DNA from: Nitrospinota bacterium | Lineage (GTDB): Bacteria > Nitrospinota > Nitrospinia > Nitrospinales > Nitrospinaceae | NCBI GenBank assembly: GCA_027298165.1 | Contig: JAPUGN010000004.1 | Location: 1 to 5,397, forward strand | Direction of reading: 5' to 3' | DNA: 5,397 nucleotides | Part shown: piece by piece, positions 1 through 5,397 of the stretch | How the letters are laid out: each line of letters opens with the position of its first letter | Numbering within the stretch: the first letter of the stretch is position 1 | Position numbers and translations under genes: made by a program | Notes under the pieces: model-generated | Seen by the model: only the letters and a program-made list of their open reading frames with translations | Databases searched by the model: none | What the model was told of the DNA's origin: nothing

Positions 1-439
1 CGCCGCGATCAATCGTAAACGTTTTTTCGGTCCCCTGTGCCGCTTCTTCAAAGGAGATGGTCAGATCGCTCACCATATCCTGGCCTTTCCGGGGACCCTG
101 CGCCCTGCTACCGAACATATCGTCAAACCCGGAGGAGCGGGACCCACCGCCGAAACCGAAGTTGCGAAGTATTTCGTTGACGTCGAACCCGCTGAAAATA
201 TCCTCTTGTGAATACCGTTTGCGAAATCCTTCCGCGCCGAACCTGTCGTACTTTTTTTTCTTGTCCTTATCCTTGAGGACGGCGTACGCCTCGTTGACCT
301 CCTTGAATTTTTCCTCCGCCTTGGGATCGTTTTCGTTGTGGTCGGGATGATATTTCAGGGCCTTTTTCTTGAAGGCCTTTTTGATATCGTCCTCAGAGGC
401 GGTTTTCGGCACCCCTAAAATGTCGTAGTAACTTTTCAT
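1..439 (-). CDS. dnaJ: DnaJ-family (Hsp40) co-chaperone, N-terminal part, cut by left window edge
   Basis: Reading the minus strand from ATG at 439 gives 146 codons with no stop before the window edge, so the C-terminal half is missing. Residues 3-68 form a J domain: SYYDILGV opening, the diagnostic HPD triad at residues 31-33 that stimulates the DnaK (Hsp70) ATPase, and the KYDRFG closing motif at 63-68. Residues about 80-110 are a Gly/Phe-rich segment (FGFGGG at 94-99, GFDDMFG at 104-110). Residues 118-145 begin the substrate-binding domain (KGQDMVSDLTISFEEA). The usual role is to deliver unfolded clients to DnaK in the cytosol. The cut falls about where a DnaJ zinc finger would begin, so zinc-containing DnaJ and zinc-less CbpA/type-B cannot be separated; the sequence around TFTIDRG makes me lean to zinc-less. 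The start is the canonical one for the family, though only AGAAG, directly adjacent to the ATG, resembles a ribosome-binding site. It is divergent from the lipoprotein gene. Confidence 0.93.
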   Translation of the reverse strand, partial: MKSYYDILGVPKTASEDDIKKAFKKKALKYHPDHNENDPKAEEKFKEVNEAYAVLKDKDKKKKYDRFGAEGFRKRYSQEDIFSGFDVNEILRNFGFGGGSRSSGFDDMFGSRAQGPRKGQDMVSDLTISFEEAAQGTEKTFTIDRG

Positions 440-450
440 CTTCTAAATAA

Positions 451-479
451 TTGATATAGTTAATGTTTTAATCTATGAT
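451..479 (+). promoter_or_regulatory. Sigma70-type promoter for the lipoprotein operon
   Basis: TTGATA at 451-456 and TATGAT at 474-479 are separated by exactly 17 bp, each one mismatch from the TTGACA/TATAAT consensus. The predicted start of transcription is near 486, about 20 nt before the ATG at 506. The match and spacing are good for a 66-bp gap, but AT-rich DNA yields such matches fairly easily and no experiment supports it. Confidence 0.5.
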
Positions 480-491
480 GGAGCACCTTTT

Positions 492-518
492 ATTATATTA
501 TTTTTATGATGAAGACAA
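492..518 (-). promoter_or_regulatory. Possible sigma70-type promoter for the DnaJ-family gene
   Basis: On the minus strand there is an exact TATAAT at 497-492. The best upstream match is TTGTCT at 518-513, four of six to TTGACA, with a short 15-bp spacer. Transcription would begin near 485, giving a leader of about 45 nt before the ATG at 439. The region is AT-rich, so the -10 match could be chance, and the poor spacing lowers confidence. No CIRCE-like inverted repeat or other heat-shock operator was seen. Confidence 0.3.
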
Positions 519-1381
519 TTAAAAAATTTTGGATGGTCGCTTTCCTGTCGGCTCTGGGGTGTGCCCAGACGCCGGAAAAGCCGCCTGAACTGACGAAATC
601 GCAGAAATTTCAGAATATGCATCCGCAAGAGCGCCATATCTGGCTGCCTCCCAGTGAGGAGGAACTGGAGAAACGCCGCCGGAACCAGAAAGGGCTGGAC
701 CAGGTGGCCGCGGACCTGGAACGTCTGTTTATGGGCTATGCCGACATCCTGGGAGATGAGATCATCCTCGAAAACCTGTTGCGCGGTACGGAGCCTCACC
801 TCCAGCAGCTGGAAGCCAAACTGGCTGAAAGCCAGGCTCAACACGAGCAGAGAATCAAGGAGCTGAACCAGGCGGTCATGGAGATGGAAGGCGACATCGG
901 TGAAATGGATTCCGACCTGGCCACGCTTCAGAAGCAACAGGCCGCCCGCCAGGCTATGCTTCAGAAACAGCGGGCCGTCCGGAAGGCCACCAAAAATGAT
1001 TACCGCCTGGCCATTCTGTTGTTCCGCAACGGACAATACCAGAAAAGCATTGCCGCCTTCAAAAGGATTCTGGGAAAGAAACACGCGCCTTCGTTAAGGG
1101 ACAATATCCTGTTCGGCCTCGCCTCCAATTTTTACAAGCTGAAGCAATATGATCAGGCCCTTGCGTATTTGGACACTATTATTCGCAATCATTCCAAAGG
1201 CGACAAGTGGCTGGTCTCTCACGCCATGTCTGGGTTGATTTATAATTTTCAGGGACAATACGGCAAGGCCGTATCGATTCTCGAAGCCTCACTCAAACAC
1301 CGGCCGAACCCGGATCTCCTCAAAATCATCAACCGCTTGTTGAGCCTGGCCCAGGGAGGCGTGGTGGATGCCAGCAGTTAA
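506..1381 (+). CDS. Predicted lipoprotein with coiled coil and TPR repeats (CpoB/YbgF-like layout)
   Basis: 291 residues. The N-terminus (MMKTIKKFWMVAFLSALGC) has basic residues, a short hydrophobic core and Cys19 in a lipobox-like ALGC. Ala at -3 is off the usual Leu, so lipidation is probable rather than certain. Residues about 97-160 are rich in Glu, Gln, Lys, Ala and Leu with heptad-like spacing, probably a coiled coil. Three TPR-like helical hairpins follow: about 166-192 (RNGQYQKSIAAF), 198-230 (KLKQYDQALAYL) and 235-268 (FQGQYGKAVSIL). A coiled coil followed by TPRs in an exported protein recalls CpoB/YbgF, which binds TolA and coordinates envelope constriction, but I see no decisive family signature, so a periplasmic scaffold role is inference. 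The start is fixed by the signal peptide: an in-frame stop lies at 476-478, and ATG 506 and 509 are the only candidates. Neither has a Shine-Dalgarno sequence. First gene of a three-gene operon; its end overlaps the next gene by 14 bp. Confidence 0.85.
   Translation: MMKTIKKFWMVAFLSALGCAQTPEKPPELTKSQKFQNMHPQERHIWLPPSEEELEKRRRNQKGLDQVAADLERLFMGYADILGDEIILENLLRGTEPHLQQLEAKLAESQAQHEQRIKELNQAVMEMEGDIGEMDSDLATLQKQQAARQAMLQKQRAVRKATKNDYRLAILLFRNGQYQKSIAAFKRILGKKHAPSLRDNILFGLASNFYKLKQYDQALAYLDTIIRNHSKGDKWLVSHAMSGLIYNFQGQYGKAVSILEASLKHRPNPDLLKIINRLLSLAQGGVVDASS
1353..1359 (+). promoter_or_regulatory. Ribosome-binding site of the thioredoxin-like gene, inside the lipoprotein gene
   Basis: AGGGAGG lies 8 nt before ATG 1368, within the last codons of the upstream gene. 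It supports ATG 1368 as the start and implies translation coupled to the overlapping upstream gene. Confidence 0.65.
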
Positions 1382-2024
1382 CGAACCGGCTTCCAATCTG
1401 CAGGTGGCGGAGTGGGTGCAGGGTCCGCCTTCCAACGTCGATCAGGAACGCGGCCGGGTAATCCTCATCGAAGTGTTTCAGGTGAATTGTCCCGGATGTT
1501 TTATCGGCGGCCTGCCGGAAGCGATTCAGACCTATATGACCTTCAAGGAAAAACCGTTGACGGTGTGGGGACTGGCCACCGCTTTCGAGGACCATCATTT
1601 GAATAGTCTGGAAAATTTAAAAATGCTCCTCGATACCGGGGAGGTGGTGGGCGAAACCATGGCCCGTTTGTCCGAGCGGGATATGCTCAGTATGGGACGC
1701 CTCCAGTATTTTATGCCGTTTCCCGTGGCCTGGGATCAGGTGGTGAAACGGAAAGGCGGAGCAACCGACGAGGAGGTCCGCCGGTGGATCGAGCGGGACT
1801 TTCCGGATTTCGAAAACATGCCGGAGCTTCATCGTTCGCAGATTGAAAAACAGATTCTGGAATATTTGGAAAAAAAGGAATACGACGCCCTGACGTTCGA
1901 CCAATATGGATTACAAGGCACTCCCTCTTCCATTATTATCGATAAGCAAGGAATCCTGCGGCACAAGCTGTTCGGGTCTGGACTGGACCTGGAAAAGCAT
2001 ATTGAACCCCTAATCAACGAATAG
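1368..2024 (+). CDS. Thioredoxin-fold protein with CPGC motif and long central insertion
   Basis: 218 residues. After a strand-like segment (VILIEVFQVN, 31-40) comes CPGC at 41-44, a CXXC redox pair at the usual start of helix 1 of a thioredoxin fold. Near the C-terminus GTPS at 184-187 supplies the cis-Pro loop, followed by SIIIDKQGILRHKLFG, the typical late beta-hairpin of TlpA/ResA-type proteins. A thiol-disulfide exchange or peroxide-handling role is therefore likely; the substrate is unknown. CXXC and cis-Pro are about 145 residues apart, against about 40 in thioredoxin, leaving room for a helical insertion, as in DsbA. No signal peptide or membrane segment is visible, so as read it is cytosolic, which is odd beside an exported lipoprotein. 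It overlaps that gene by 14 bp, and the methyltransferase starts 10 bp after its stop. The good ribosome-binding site upstream fixes the start. The fold is fairly certain, the exact family is not. Confidence 0.85.
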   Translation: MPAVNEPASNLQVAEWVQGPPSNVDQERGRVILIEVFQVNCPGCFIGGLPEAIQTYMTFKEKPLTVWGLATAFEDHHLNSLENLKMLLDTGEVVGETMARLSERDMLSMGRLQYFMPFPVAWDQVVKRKGGATDEEVRRWIERDFPDFENMPELHRSQIEKQILEYLEKKEYDALTFDQYGLQGTPSSIIIDKQGILRHKLFGSGLDLEKHIEPLINE

Positions 2025-2028
2025 GAAA
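2023..2028 (+). promoter_or_regulatory. Ribosome-binding site of the O-methyltransferase gene
   Basis: AGGAAA overlaps the TAG stop (2022-2024) of the thioredoxin-like gene and ends 6 nt before ATG 2035. This is correct spacing and suggests reinitiation by ribosomes finishing the upstream gene. Confidence 0.6.
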
Positions 2029-2034
2029 TTTGCG

Positions 2035-3015
2035 ATGCTTACCCTGAAACAGTTTACGGAAACCATCGACCGCCTGGAAGAAGCCCGAATTCTGATGGCG
2101 GCGCTCGAATTCAAAATCTTTTCCATTTTGCGTCGAAAAAAGATGACGGCCCTGCAGATTACTAAAGCCTCCAAAAGCAAACAGGATGGTATGGAAGCCC
2201 TGCTCAACGCCCTGACCGCCATGCAGGCCCTCCGTTACGAAAAGGGATACTATTCCAGCGCCCCGCACATGTATAAATACTTGTGCGAGTCGAGCCCTCA
2301 TTATCAAAAAGGCACCACCTTCTTGAAGTTGGAAAAAAACGACGAGTGGGCGCGTTTGATCGACATTATTCGCAAAGGCCGCGATGTTTCGGAATACGAG
2401 GGTGAGGACGACCCGGGGTTTCGCCACTGTTTCACCCATGCCATGCACGATCGCAGCGGTCCGTTCGCGGTGGACATCGCCCGGCTTGTCACGCGGAAGC
2501 CGGCGGGGCGGTTATTGGATTTGGGGGCGGGGCCTGGAACCTATAGCGCGGCGATCCTACGGAAAGATAAAAAAGCCAGGGCGACTTTGCTCGATCGTTC
2601 GACCGCGTTGAAGGTTGCGCGGGAGTTGCACGCCCGATCCTCCATTTGGCCCCGCATGGAATTGAATCCGGGCGATCTGTTCGAGACTGCATTGGGCGAG
2701 AATTACGACACGGTTTTTTACTCAAACATTCTTCACGTTTATAATCCCGAGCAGAATAAAAAACTGTTCCGAAAAATGAAGAAGGCCCTCGTCAAAGGCG
2801 GGCGGGTGGTGATTGTAGATTATTTTCATACCCACGATTATTCGCAGCCCTACGAAGCCGCCCTGTTTGGAGTCACCATGTTGCTGTTTACCGCGACGGG
2901 GAAAACCTATTCTTACGATGAAACCGAAAAATTATTGAGTCAGACCGGGTTTCATAAGTTCCAGCGCTATCCCCTGAAGGAGGGGGCGGGAATGCTGGTG
3001 GCCTTTAAAGATTAA
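2035..3015 (+). CDS. SAM-dependent O-methyltransferase (plant/hydroxyneurosporene type, two-domain)
   Basis: 326 residues. Residues about 8-100 fit the N-terminal helical dimerisation domain with winged-helix fold found in this family (LEEARILMAALEFKIFSIL, then a GYYSSAP segment). Residues about 150-310 are a class I Rossmann methyltransferase: motif I LLDLGAGPG at 160-168 binds S-adenosylmethionine, Asp187 in TLLDRS ends strand 2 where the ribose is held, GDLFE at 213-217 matches the GDxF motif, and GGRVVIVDYF forms the later strand. His234 in NILHVY aligns with the catalytic base of the LHDW motif of plant-type O-methyltransferases, so methylation of a hydroxyl on a small aromatic or isoprenoid-like compound is likely; the substrate cannot be read from the sequence. 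The protein is slightly shorter than typical members (about 330-370). It is the last gene of the three-gene operon, 10 bp after the thioredoxin-like gene, and ends 21 bp from the convergent bioC. No clear intrinsic terminator follows. Confidence 0.87.
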   Translation: MLTLKQFTETIDRLEEARILMAALEFKIFSILRRKKMTALQITKASKSKQDGMEALLNALTAMQALRYEKGYYSSAPHMYKYLCESSPHYQKGTTFLKLEKNDEWARLIDIIRKGRDVSEYEGEDDPGFRHCFTHAMHDRSGPFAVDIARLVTRKPAGRLLDLGAGPGTYSAAILRKDKKARATLLDRSTALKVARELHARSSIWPRMELNPGDLFETALGENYDTVFYSNILHVYNPEQNKKLFRKMKKALVKGGRVVIVDYFHTHDYSQPYEAALFGVTMLLFTATGKTYSYDETEKLLSQTGFHKFQRYPLKEGAGMLVAFKD

Positions 3016-3036
3016 TTCCACCCAAATGATTTAACG

Positions 3037-3816
3037 TCATTTCTTAGCGGCAAAAAAATAAAACAATTCCCAATTCGTATACACCCCCTGCGGGGATGAA
3101 TAGTTCCGGTCGTATTCCCGGATCAACTGTTTCAATTCGCCTGGCTTGAAAATTCGTAAGGGAGCGGCGCCGATTTGCTGCAGGTTTCTGATCAGGCTCC
3201 GGGTGTCCGGGAAAAATATCTGACGCGTTTCGGACTCAAAGGTTAATAACTCAAATCCCGCCTGGACCAGCAGAATCTTCCAGCGTTTTTGAGAAAGCAG
3301 ATGCGTGGGTCCCTCAAAATCGGCTGTGTTTCGAAATTCCTGCAAGGTTTTCGGGCCAAAGGTACTGAAGGCCAGGTATCCCTCTTTTTCCAAACCGGAA
3401 TAAAATCGCGACAATGTCTTTTCCGGATTGCGAAACCACTGGAACACGGCGTTGCCGGCAATGAGTTTCACTTTCGGAATCTGCATTCTCTCCGCGTTGC
3501 CCACAAGAAATTTTGTCTGGGTGGGAACCTCCAGGTGATTTTTCAAATGCTCGATCATGGGGGACGCAATGTCGTTCAGGATAAGGGTGGATGGCGAGCG
3601 GGCCAGCAGGTGGCGGGTGAACCCTCCGGTGCCGCAACCGATCTCCAGTGTTTTATGAGGGAAGGGGTGGGGTATCAGTGCCGCCAACCGTTCCGCCATC
3701 GAGCGTTGAAGTTGTGCGTGCCGGTCATACGTTTTGACGTGCTTGGAAAAACTTTCGATGACTTTCTGTTCGAAATCATGTTCGGCGGGAATGTCTGAGT
3801 TTTTGCTCATGGCCAT
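3037..3816 (-). CDS. bioC: Malonyl-[acyl-carrier protein] O-methyltransferase BioC
   Basis: 259 residues, close to the 251 of E. coli BioC. The enzyme methylates the free carboxyl of malonyl-ACP using S-adenosylmethionine, so that fatty-acid synthase can extend the disguised ester to pimeloyl-ACP methyl ester for biotin. BioC hallmarks are visible in order: SFSKHVKTYDRHAQLQ at 22-37, motif I LEIGCGTGGFT at 57-67, NDIASPMIEHL after strand 2, NAVFQWF at 122-128 (compare SNAxFQW), and LAFSTFGPKTLQEFR with STFGP at 151-155. The C-terminus has the NLQQIGA helix and the NWELFYFFAAKK ending, the equivalent of the family's closing strand. No key residue seems missing. Start: ATG 3816 lies 6 nt after the kinase stop; ATG 3810 (Met3) is an alternative and neither has a strong ribosome-binding site, so coupling to the kinase is likely. 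No other bio gene is in the window; the demethylating partner (BioH, BioG or similar) must be elsewhere. Confidence 0.92.
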   Translation of the reverse strand: MAMSKNSDIPAEHDFEQKVIESFSKHVKTYDRHAQLQRSMAERLAALIPHPFPHKTLEIGCGTGGFTRHLLARSPSTLILNDIASPMIEHLKNHLEVPTQTKFLVGNAERMQIPKVKLIAGNAVFQWFRNPEKTLSRFYSGLEKEGYLAFSTFGPKTLQEFRNTADFEGPTHLLSQKRWKILLVQAGFELLTFESETRQIFFPDTRSLIRNLQQIGAAPLRIFKPGELKQLIREYDRNYSSPQGVYTNWELFYFFAAKK

Positions 3817-3822
3817 CCGATT

Positions 3823-5397
3823 CTAAAGGTCGGTCGAACGCCTTCTGGGAGGTGACGTATAGGGGATAACCTTGGCCGGTAATTGAACGGTGAAGGTGGA
3901 TCCTTTATTCAATTCGCTTTGTGCGGTGATATCGCCGCCCATCATACGGCAAAACCTGCGGCTGATGGCCAATCCCAATCCCGTCCCGCCGAATTTTCGG
4001 GTGATGGTCGAGTCGGCCTGTGTGAATTCGGAAAAAACAGATGCGATTTTTTCCCGGACGATACCGATTCCGGTATCCGCGACCTTGAAAATAATCCAGG
4101 GGATATTGTCTCTGTTGACTCGAATGACCTCCAGTGAGATTTCTCCGCCTTCGGTAAATTTACAGGCGTTGCTGAGCAGGTTGATCAACGTTTGCCGAAT
4201 CCACGCCAAATCCGCAACCATGTATCCCAGATTTTCGTCACATTGAACTTCCAGTGTATTTTTATTTTTCTGAACCATGGGTTCAATCGTCCGGATCGCC
4301 GCTTGAATGACATCCTGTATTTTAAACGATTCCAATTTGATTTCCATTTTACCGGACTCGATTTTAGACAGGTCCAGAATACTGTTGATCAACTCCATCA
4401 GTATTTTTGCGGAATCGCCTATTTTCTCCAGGTCATCCTGGAATTCCGGCATGTTCTTCTCGATCATTTCTTCTTTGAGTATTTCGGTGTATCCGATAAT
4501 CGCGTTCATGGGAGTCCGCAGTTCATGCGTCATATTGGCGAGGAACTTGCTCTTCGCAGCATTGGCTTCCATCGCCATATCCCGGGCCGAGGCCACTTCC
4601 GAGGCGGCCTTCCGTATTTCCTCCACCATGGACACATGGGTGATCGCCACCGCCGCCTGGGAAGCCAGGGATTGAATCCAGCGGACATTTTCATGGGAAA
4701 AGGGGACGACCTTTTTGGGTTGGCCCGGTTTTCTGGCATTCAACAGTTGGATAACGCCAAGGGTCTCCTCGTCCTTGTTTTTCATTGGAACCAGAAGCAT
4801 CGACTGGGTTCGGTAATTGAATTTCCTGTCGAATACCCGCGGGCCCGAAAAATCGTGCTCCGTGTATTTGCTGACATCCGGAATATTGATCGTATTTCCC
4901 GTTATGGCGACATAAGAGGAAACATTGGAAGGATTCATCTCAAGCGGCGGGAAGGGAATCGGCTTTTTGCTGTTGCCTCCCATCCGGATATCCAGTGTGT
5001 CGTTTAGGAATATCTTGAAATGCAGTTCGCCCTTTTCGAGAATATACAACGTTCCGCCGTCGGCATTGGTAAAATTGCAGGCCTCCTGCATAATCAACTC
5101 GAGTAGGACTTCCAGGTTGCGCTCCGCATTCAGGGCCACGCTGATATCGGTAAGCTTCTTTAATTTCTCAAGAAGATTTATAACGGTTTGTTCGTTGTGT
5201 CCGCTGGTCATGGCTCGGACCGGAGGGGAATTATGGGGTATGCTCGGACGGGAATCCACCGGCATCTGCAGGGAAGGGTCGATAATCCAGCCTTCCGACC
5301 GGGTCAGGCTCTTCGCGCCCGCCGGAATCCCATAATGCGGTTTTCCCTGATTCCAAGCCCATGCCGCCTGCAAGGAACCGAGGACCGCATCCAGAGA
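3823..5397 (-). CDS. Soluble GAF-domain sensor histidine kinase, frame open at right window edge
   Basis: The frame runs from the window edge to TAG at 3825-3823. Numbered from ATG 5211 (462 residues): residues 9-31 are a leading helix, about 32-192 a GAF domain (ADGGTLYI at 50-57, then SYVAITGNTINIPDV, MLLVPMKN and LGVIQLLNA) that should bind a small ligand or sense redox or light, 193-220 a connecting helix, and about 221-290 HisKA with phospho-acceptor His229 in THELRTPMNAIIGY. The ATPase domain has the N-box Asn348 (NLLSNACKF), G1 DTGIGI at 379-384, F-box FSEFTQAD and G2 GGTGLGL at 408-414. All catalytic motifs are intact. No membrane segment or receiver domain is visible, so this is a cytosolic kinase needing a separate response regulator, which is not in the window. 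ATG 5211 gives the usual start for such kinases but lacks a clear ribosome-binding site. ATG 5265, TTG 5373 or a start beyond the window are also open. bioC follows 6 bp downstream. Confidence 0.88.
   Translation of the reverse strand, partial: SLDAVLGSLQAAWAWNQGKPHYGIPAGAKSLTRSEGWIIDPSLQMPVDSRPSIPHNSPPVRAMTSGHNEQTVINLLEKLKKLTDISVALNAERNLEVLLELIMQEACNFTNADGGTLYILEKGELHFKIFLNDTLDIRMGGNSKKPIPFPPLEMNPSNVSSYVAITGNTINIPDVSKYTEHDFSGPRVFDRKFNYRTQSMLLVPMKNKDEETLGVIQLLNARKPGQPKKVVPFSHENVRWIQSLASQAAVAITHVSMVEEIRKAASEVASARDMAMEANAAKSKFLANMTHELRTPMNAIIGYTEILKEEMIEKNMPEFQDDLEKIGDSAKILMELINSILDLSKIESGKMEIKLESFKIQDVIQAAIRTIEPMVQKNKNTLEVQCDENLGYMVADLAWIRQTLINLLSNACKFTEGGEISLEVIRVNRDNIPWIIFKVADTGIGIVREKIASVFSEFTQADSTITRKFGGTGLGLAISRRFCRMMGGDITAQSELNKGSTFTVQLPAKVIPYTSPPRRRSTDL
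5212..5397 (-). other. In-frame upstream extension of the kinase, resembling the C-terminal end of a DUF429-type protein plus linker
   Basis: The kinase frame continues without a stop for 62 codons from ATG 5211 to the window edge. Going upstream, the first roughly 20 codons read as a Pro/Ser-rich linker (PVDSRPSIPHNSPPVRA). Before it comes SLDAVLGSLQAAWAWNQG and then SEGWIIDP. A DAxxxxLxAxxA helix followed by a glycine-containing GWI-x-P ending recalls the C-terminus of DUF429 (RNase H-like fold, function unknown). The match rests on memory of a short motif and is weak. Codon choice looks coding. It may be the end of a domain fused to the kinase, or a neighbour joined by a frame error. Confidence 0.35.

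Noticed and set aside
57..350. A 97-codon plus-strand reading frame at the left end.
   Set aside because: It is the antisense shadow of the J domain and Gly/Phe region, which are clear on the minus strand.
475..522. A 15-codon reading frame (MMEHLLLYYFYDEDN) starting at ATG 475 and overlapping the lipoprotein start, as a possible leader peptide.
   Set aside because: Its first ATG lies inside the predicted -10 hexamer (474-479), so it would not be transcribed from that promoter, and it has no ribosome-binding site of its own.
473..1084. A 203-codon minus-strand reading frame opposite the lipoprotein gene.
   Set aside because: The plus strand carries the signal peptide, coiled coil and TPR pattern; the antisense translation shows none and would overlap the DnaJ promoter region.
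2997..3042. Weak inverted repeats in the convergent gap: GGTGG/CCACC (2997-3001 with 3018-3022) and AAATGA/TCATTT (3024-3029 with 3037-3042), as terminators.
   Set aside because: The first is a 5-bp stem with a 16-nt loop; the second is an AT-rich 6-bp stem with no T tract on either strand. Neither meets the form of an intrinsic terminator.
3289..3798. A 169-codon plus-strand reading frame opposite bioC.
   Set aside because: It is antisense to a gene with clear BioC motifs, has no recognisable protein features and no ribosome-binding site.
4192..5007. A 271-codon plus-strand reading frame opposite the kinase.
   Set aside because: It lies antisense to the GAF and HisKA regions, whose motifs are unmistakable on the minus strand. 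Its own translation is rich in His, Phe and Arg with no domain signature.

Overview
The window looks like chromosomal DNA of a Gram-negative bacterium of roughly middling GC content. It holds six densely packed protein genes and no RNA gene, mobile element, CRISPR array or long repeat that I can see. A predicted lipoprotein with a coiled coil and TPR repeats, a BioC-type enzyme of biotin synthesis and a soluble GAF histidine kinase fit Proteobacteria-like or Nitrospinota-like lineages. That placement is only an impression; the sequence does not fix the taxon.

Layout. On the minus strand from the left edge to about 439 is the 5' part of a DnaJ-family co-chaperone, cut by the window edge. A 66-bp AT-rich divergent intergenic region (440-505) carries promoter-like sequences for both directions. 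To its right is a compact plus-strand operon of three genes: a coiled-coil/TPR lipoprotein (506-1381), a thioredoxin-fold protein with a CPGC motif that overlaps it by 14 bp (1368-2024), and a class I SAM-dependent O-methyltransferase of the dimerising plant/carotenoid type (2035-3015). The operon converges, with a gap of only 21 bp, on a minus-strand pair: a soluble GAF-HisKA-HATPase sensor kinase (right edge to 3823) followed 6 bp later by bioC (3816-3037), the methyltransferase that opens pimelate synthesis for biotin.

How the genes might work together. The three plus-strand genes are almost certainly co-expressed, but their products sit in different compartments or act on different chemistry (exported lipoprotein, apparently cytosolic redox protein, small-molecule methyltransferase), so a joint function cannot be named. 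The kinase and bioC are probably co-transcribed, yet no other biotin gene and no response regulator is present.

The most unusual point is at the right edge. The kinase reading frame stays open upstream of its natural-looking start (ATG at 5211) through about 60 more codons to the window end. That extension resembles the C-terminal end of a DUF429-type protein joined to the kinase by a Pro/Ser-rich linker. It may be a real fusion or an assembly or frame artefact.
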